This document shows positions 62,143-64,000 of a DNA stretch of 64,000 nt, piece by piece. The stretch is from CAYQQJ01 sp964419935 (GTDB taxonomy: Bacteria > Pseudomonadota > Gammaproteobacteria > Pseudomonadales > Cellvibrionaceae), in contig CAYQQJ010000010.1 of NCBI GenBank assembly GCA_964419935.1, forward strand, positions 55,592 through 119,591, given 5' to 3'. Numbering within the stretch: the stretch's first letter is position 1; each line of letters opens with the position of its first letter. A model generated the notes under the pieces. The model saw only the letters and a program-made list of their open reading frames with translations. It had not been told where the DNA came from and ran no database searches. The position numbers and the translations under genes were made by a program.

Positions 62143-62424
62143 TTAAAAGATGACCAAGTGGATATTATCGCGATCATCGGTATGGCCGAGTTCCAGTTGT
62201 TCCTTGGCAACACGGTACTGGCCATTATAGGCGCGAAGGGCATGAAAACAGGCTTTTTTTTCAACGCCGGTCTTTGTGGCACAGTCGCGACGCAGCTCCC
62301 GGTAATCTGCAACAAGCGCTCGGGCATCTGGATTATTCATGCCGGTTTGGCTGTTGGCTGCTACCGGCACGCTCGCCATCAGAATTACGCCGAAAAGTGT
62401 GAGACCTGCAGTTTGTGCTGACAT
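62143..62424 (-). CDS. small secreted hypothetical protein
   Basis: The 93-residue product begins with a signal peptide (MSAQTAGLTLFGVILMASV, cleavage after about residue 24, VAANS). The mature part is about 70 residues, charged, with two Cys in DCATKTGVEKKACFHAL that could form a disulfide. The ATG at 62424 is chosen because the signal peptide starts there; upstream codons are in frame but basic and unsupported. No family is recognised. It lies between metH and the DUF2970 gene on the same strand. Confidence 0.65.
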   Translation of the reverse strand: MSAQTAGLTLFGVILMASVPVAANSQTGMNNPDARALVADYRELRRDCATKTGVEKKACFHALRAYNGQYRVAKEQLELGHTDDRDNIHLVIF

Positions 62425-62593
62425 TTTCGATGACCTCCCAGTTGTTATCAAAACACTGGAAGTGTAGGACCGCTTCCGCAGCTCTACCTCAAGCAATAAC
62501 GTTTCTGTGATCAATTCGCCAGAAGTTGACGCTTTAAATCAATTGTCAGCGACAGATTTCGCAGTTTCCCCTGTGCGTTATTCACAATCGAAA

Positions 62594-64000
62594 TCAGCTG
62601 TCATAGAACAGAACTGACTGCAGCCAGCGTTCCATGGTTTTTTTCGACATGCCTTTTCGTTCGGCCAGAGATTCAACCTGATCTTCGCCAATTTTTCCGG
62701 TACTGAAGTATTTCGAATCCGGATGGGAGAAATACCAACCGGAAACCGCAGCGGTGGGATACATGGCAAAATGCTCGGTAATTTCCACCCCCGTAGCTTC
62801 TGTCGCGTTGAGCAGCTCGAACAGCGCGGCTTTTTCCGTGTGATCCGGGCAGGCGGGGTAACCCGGTGCAGGACGAATTCCGCGGTACTTCTCCCGGATT
62901 AATGCTTCATTGTCCAGTTGCTCCTCCGGTGCATAAGCCCAGAATTCCTTGCGAACTCTTTCGTGTAAATGCTCAGCAAAGGCTTCTGCCAGACGATCGG
63001 CAAGTCCCTTCACAATAATCGCGTTGTAGTCGTCGCCGGCCGCCTGGTATTGTTGGGCCAGTTCTTCTGCACCGATACCCGCCGTGACCACAAAGCCGCC
63101 AATATAGTCCTGCTTGCCGGAATCTTCCGGAGCGACAAAGTCCGCCAATGAAAGCAGGGTATCGGAGCCGGTGTTCTTGTCGATTTGCTGGCGAATGTGG
63201 TGCAGTGTTGCCACCTGTTCACCCTGTTCGTTACGCACGAATATATCGTCGGCCTTGTTGCTGTTGGCTGGCCAGAAACCGATCACCGCACTGGCTTTGA
63301 TGAGCCTTTCGTCGATCAGTTTATTCAGCATCTTCTGGGCATCGTCGAACAGGTTTCGGGCGGCTTCGCCGACGACTTCATCCTCAAGAATGCGTGGGTA
63401 TTTTCCGGCCAGGTTCCAGCTGATAAAAAACGGTGTCCAGTCGATCTTCTCCGCGATGGTCTCCAGGGGATAATCGGTAAAGGTTTTGGTACCGAGGAAG
63501 GTGGGCACCGGCGGCGTGTAGTAGTCCCAATCCAGCTGCAGGCGATTTGCTACCGCGGTTTCATAAGGCGTAACCTTGCGGTTGCTGCGACGGTTGGCAG
63601 TGCGCTCGCGCACCTTGACGTATTCCTCCTGTATGGATTGCACGAACGCCGGGCGCTGCTCGTCGGACAGCAGTTTGCTGGCGATACCTACCGCGCGCGA
63701 GGCGTCCGACACGTAGACTACCTGGTTGCGTTTGTAGTGGGGCTCGATCTTCACGGCCGTGTGCGCTTTGGAGGTGGTGGCGCCGCCGATCAGCAGCGGT
63801 AGGTCGATGCCCTGAGCTTCCATTTCTCGGGCGACCGTGACCATCTCGTCCAGTGACGGCGTGATCAGGCCGGACAGGCCGATAATGTCGCATTTCTCAT
63901 CGATGGCGGTTTTGATGATTTTGTCATAGGGCACCATGACGCCCAGGTCGATGACCTCGAAGTTGTTGCACTGAAGCACTACGCCGACGATGTTCTTGCC
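62594..64000 (-). CDS. metH: cobalamin-dependent methionine synthase, 3' part
   Basis: Only the C-terminal 468 residues are in the window; the gene continues past position 64000. Present are the second half of the cobalamin-binding domain (GKNIVGVVLQCNNFEVIDLG, then GLSGLITPSLDEMV and LLIGGATTSKAHTAVKI) and the S-adenosylmethionine activation domain (about the last 330 residues, with WTPFFISWNLAGKYP, RLAEAFAEHLHERVRKEFW and RGIRPAPGYPACPDHTEK). MetH methylates homocysteine using methyl-tetrahydrofolate, and the activation domain re-methylates inactive cob(II)alamin. The reading frame is open across the edge. Confidence 0.95.
   Translation of the reverse strand, partial: GKNIVGVVLQCNNFEVIDLGVMVPYDKIIKTAIDEKCDIIGLSGLITPSLDEMVTVAREMEAQGIDLPLLIGGATTSKAHTAVKIEPHYKRNQVVYVSDASRAVGIASKLLSDEQRPAFVQSIQEEYVKVRERTANRRSNRKVTPYETAVANRLQLDWDYYTPPVPTFLGTKTFTDYPLETIAEKIDWTPFFISWNLAGKYPRILEDEVVGEAARNLFDDAQKMLNKLIDERLIKASAVIGFWPANSNKADDIFVRNEQGEQVATLHHIRQQIDKNTGSDTLLSLADFVAPEDSGKQDYIGGFVVTAGIGAEELAQQYQAAGDDYNAIIVKGLADRLAEAFAEHLHERVRKEFWAYAPEEQLDNEALIREKYRGIRPAPGYPACPDHTEKAALFELLNATEATGVEITEHFAMYPTAAVSGWYFSHPDSKYFSTGKIGEDQVESLAERKGMSKKTMERWLQSVLFYDS

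Overview
The window reads as chromosome of a marine or soil gammaproteobacterium, most likely a member of the Cellvibrionaceae (Cellvibrio / Saccharophagus / Simiduia / Gilvimarinus type). This is an inference from three things: a roughly mid-50s percent GC core, a gene order that closely follows Pseudomonas and relatives, and a chitin-active AA10-CBM5-CBM73 lytic polysaccharide monooxygenase with long poly-serine linkers. No phage, CRISPR array, complete insertion sequence or classical defence island is visible. Nearly all of the DNA is ordinary core genome; the unusual material is mostly intergenic.

Layout. (1) 231-7574: the Na+-translocating NADH:quinone reductase operon nqrABCDEF, then its maturation genes apbE (flavin transferase) and nqrM, separated from nqrF by a palindromic element; then sthA (transhydrogenase). 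(2) 9280-14286: a small secreted protein and a PilZ protein on the minus strand, the lipoprotein-release operon lolC-lolD-lolE, and a DUF2062 membrane protein. (3) 14647-21769: comEC, exbB-exbD, lpxK, kdsB, a low-molecular-weight phosphatase and murB (DNA uptake, lipid A/Kdo and peptidoglycan precursors). (4) 22267-25898: a gacA-type regulator, uvrC, pgsA, tRNA-Cys and tRNA-Leu. (5) 26163-30384: a MASE2-GGDEF diguanylate cyclase interrupted by one in-frame TGA, a DUF4112/YihY pair, and gnd. (6) 30533-33275: a LuxR-type regulator with a small upstream gene, divergent from the LPMO. (7) 33684-40037: TerC, the ybhP-clsB-ybhN membrane-lipid operon, YceI, and a RimK-like ATP-grasp protein. (8) 40202-47433: a lipoprotein M3 oligopeptidase followed by a complete oligopeptide ABC importer with a fused OppDF ATPase. 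(9) 47805-58666: HDOD-GAF protein, mltD, gloB, a methyltransferase, rnhA, dnaQ, fimL-like, nudC, a membrane protein and sohB. (10) 58982-64000: cysI with its DUF934 partner, a 38-residue membrane protein behind a structured leader, DUF2970, a small secreted protein, and the 3' part of metH, cut by the window edge.

The most interesting material is the repeat landscape. Three copies of one palindromic element (about 180-230 bp with flanking homology) sit just downstream of sthA, murB and oppDF; their arms differ between copies but match within each copy. Three further, unrelated palindromic or terminal-inverted-repeat elements lie at 6065-6230, 33374-33637 (4-bp target duplication) and 58751-58926. 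Heptanucleotide tandem arrays follow the stop codons of kdsB, the ATP-grasp gene and sohB. Other points of note: the nonsense-interrupted diguanylate cyclase, a compositionally deviant oppA, an inverted repeat upstream of gacA, and a LysR-type dyad upstream of cysI. I did not find evidence for a wholly new multi-gene system; the repeat family is the best candidate for something under-described.
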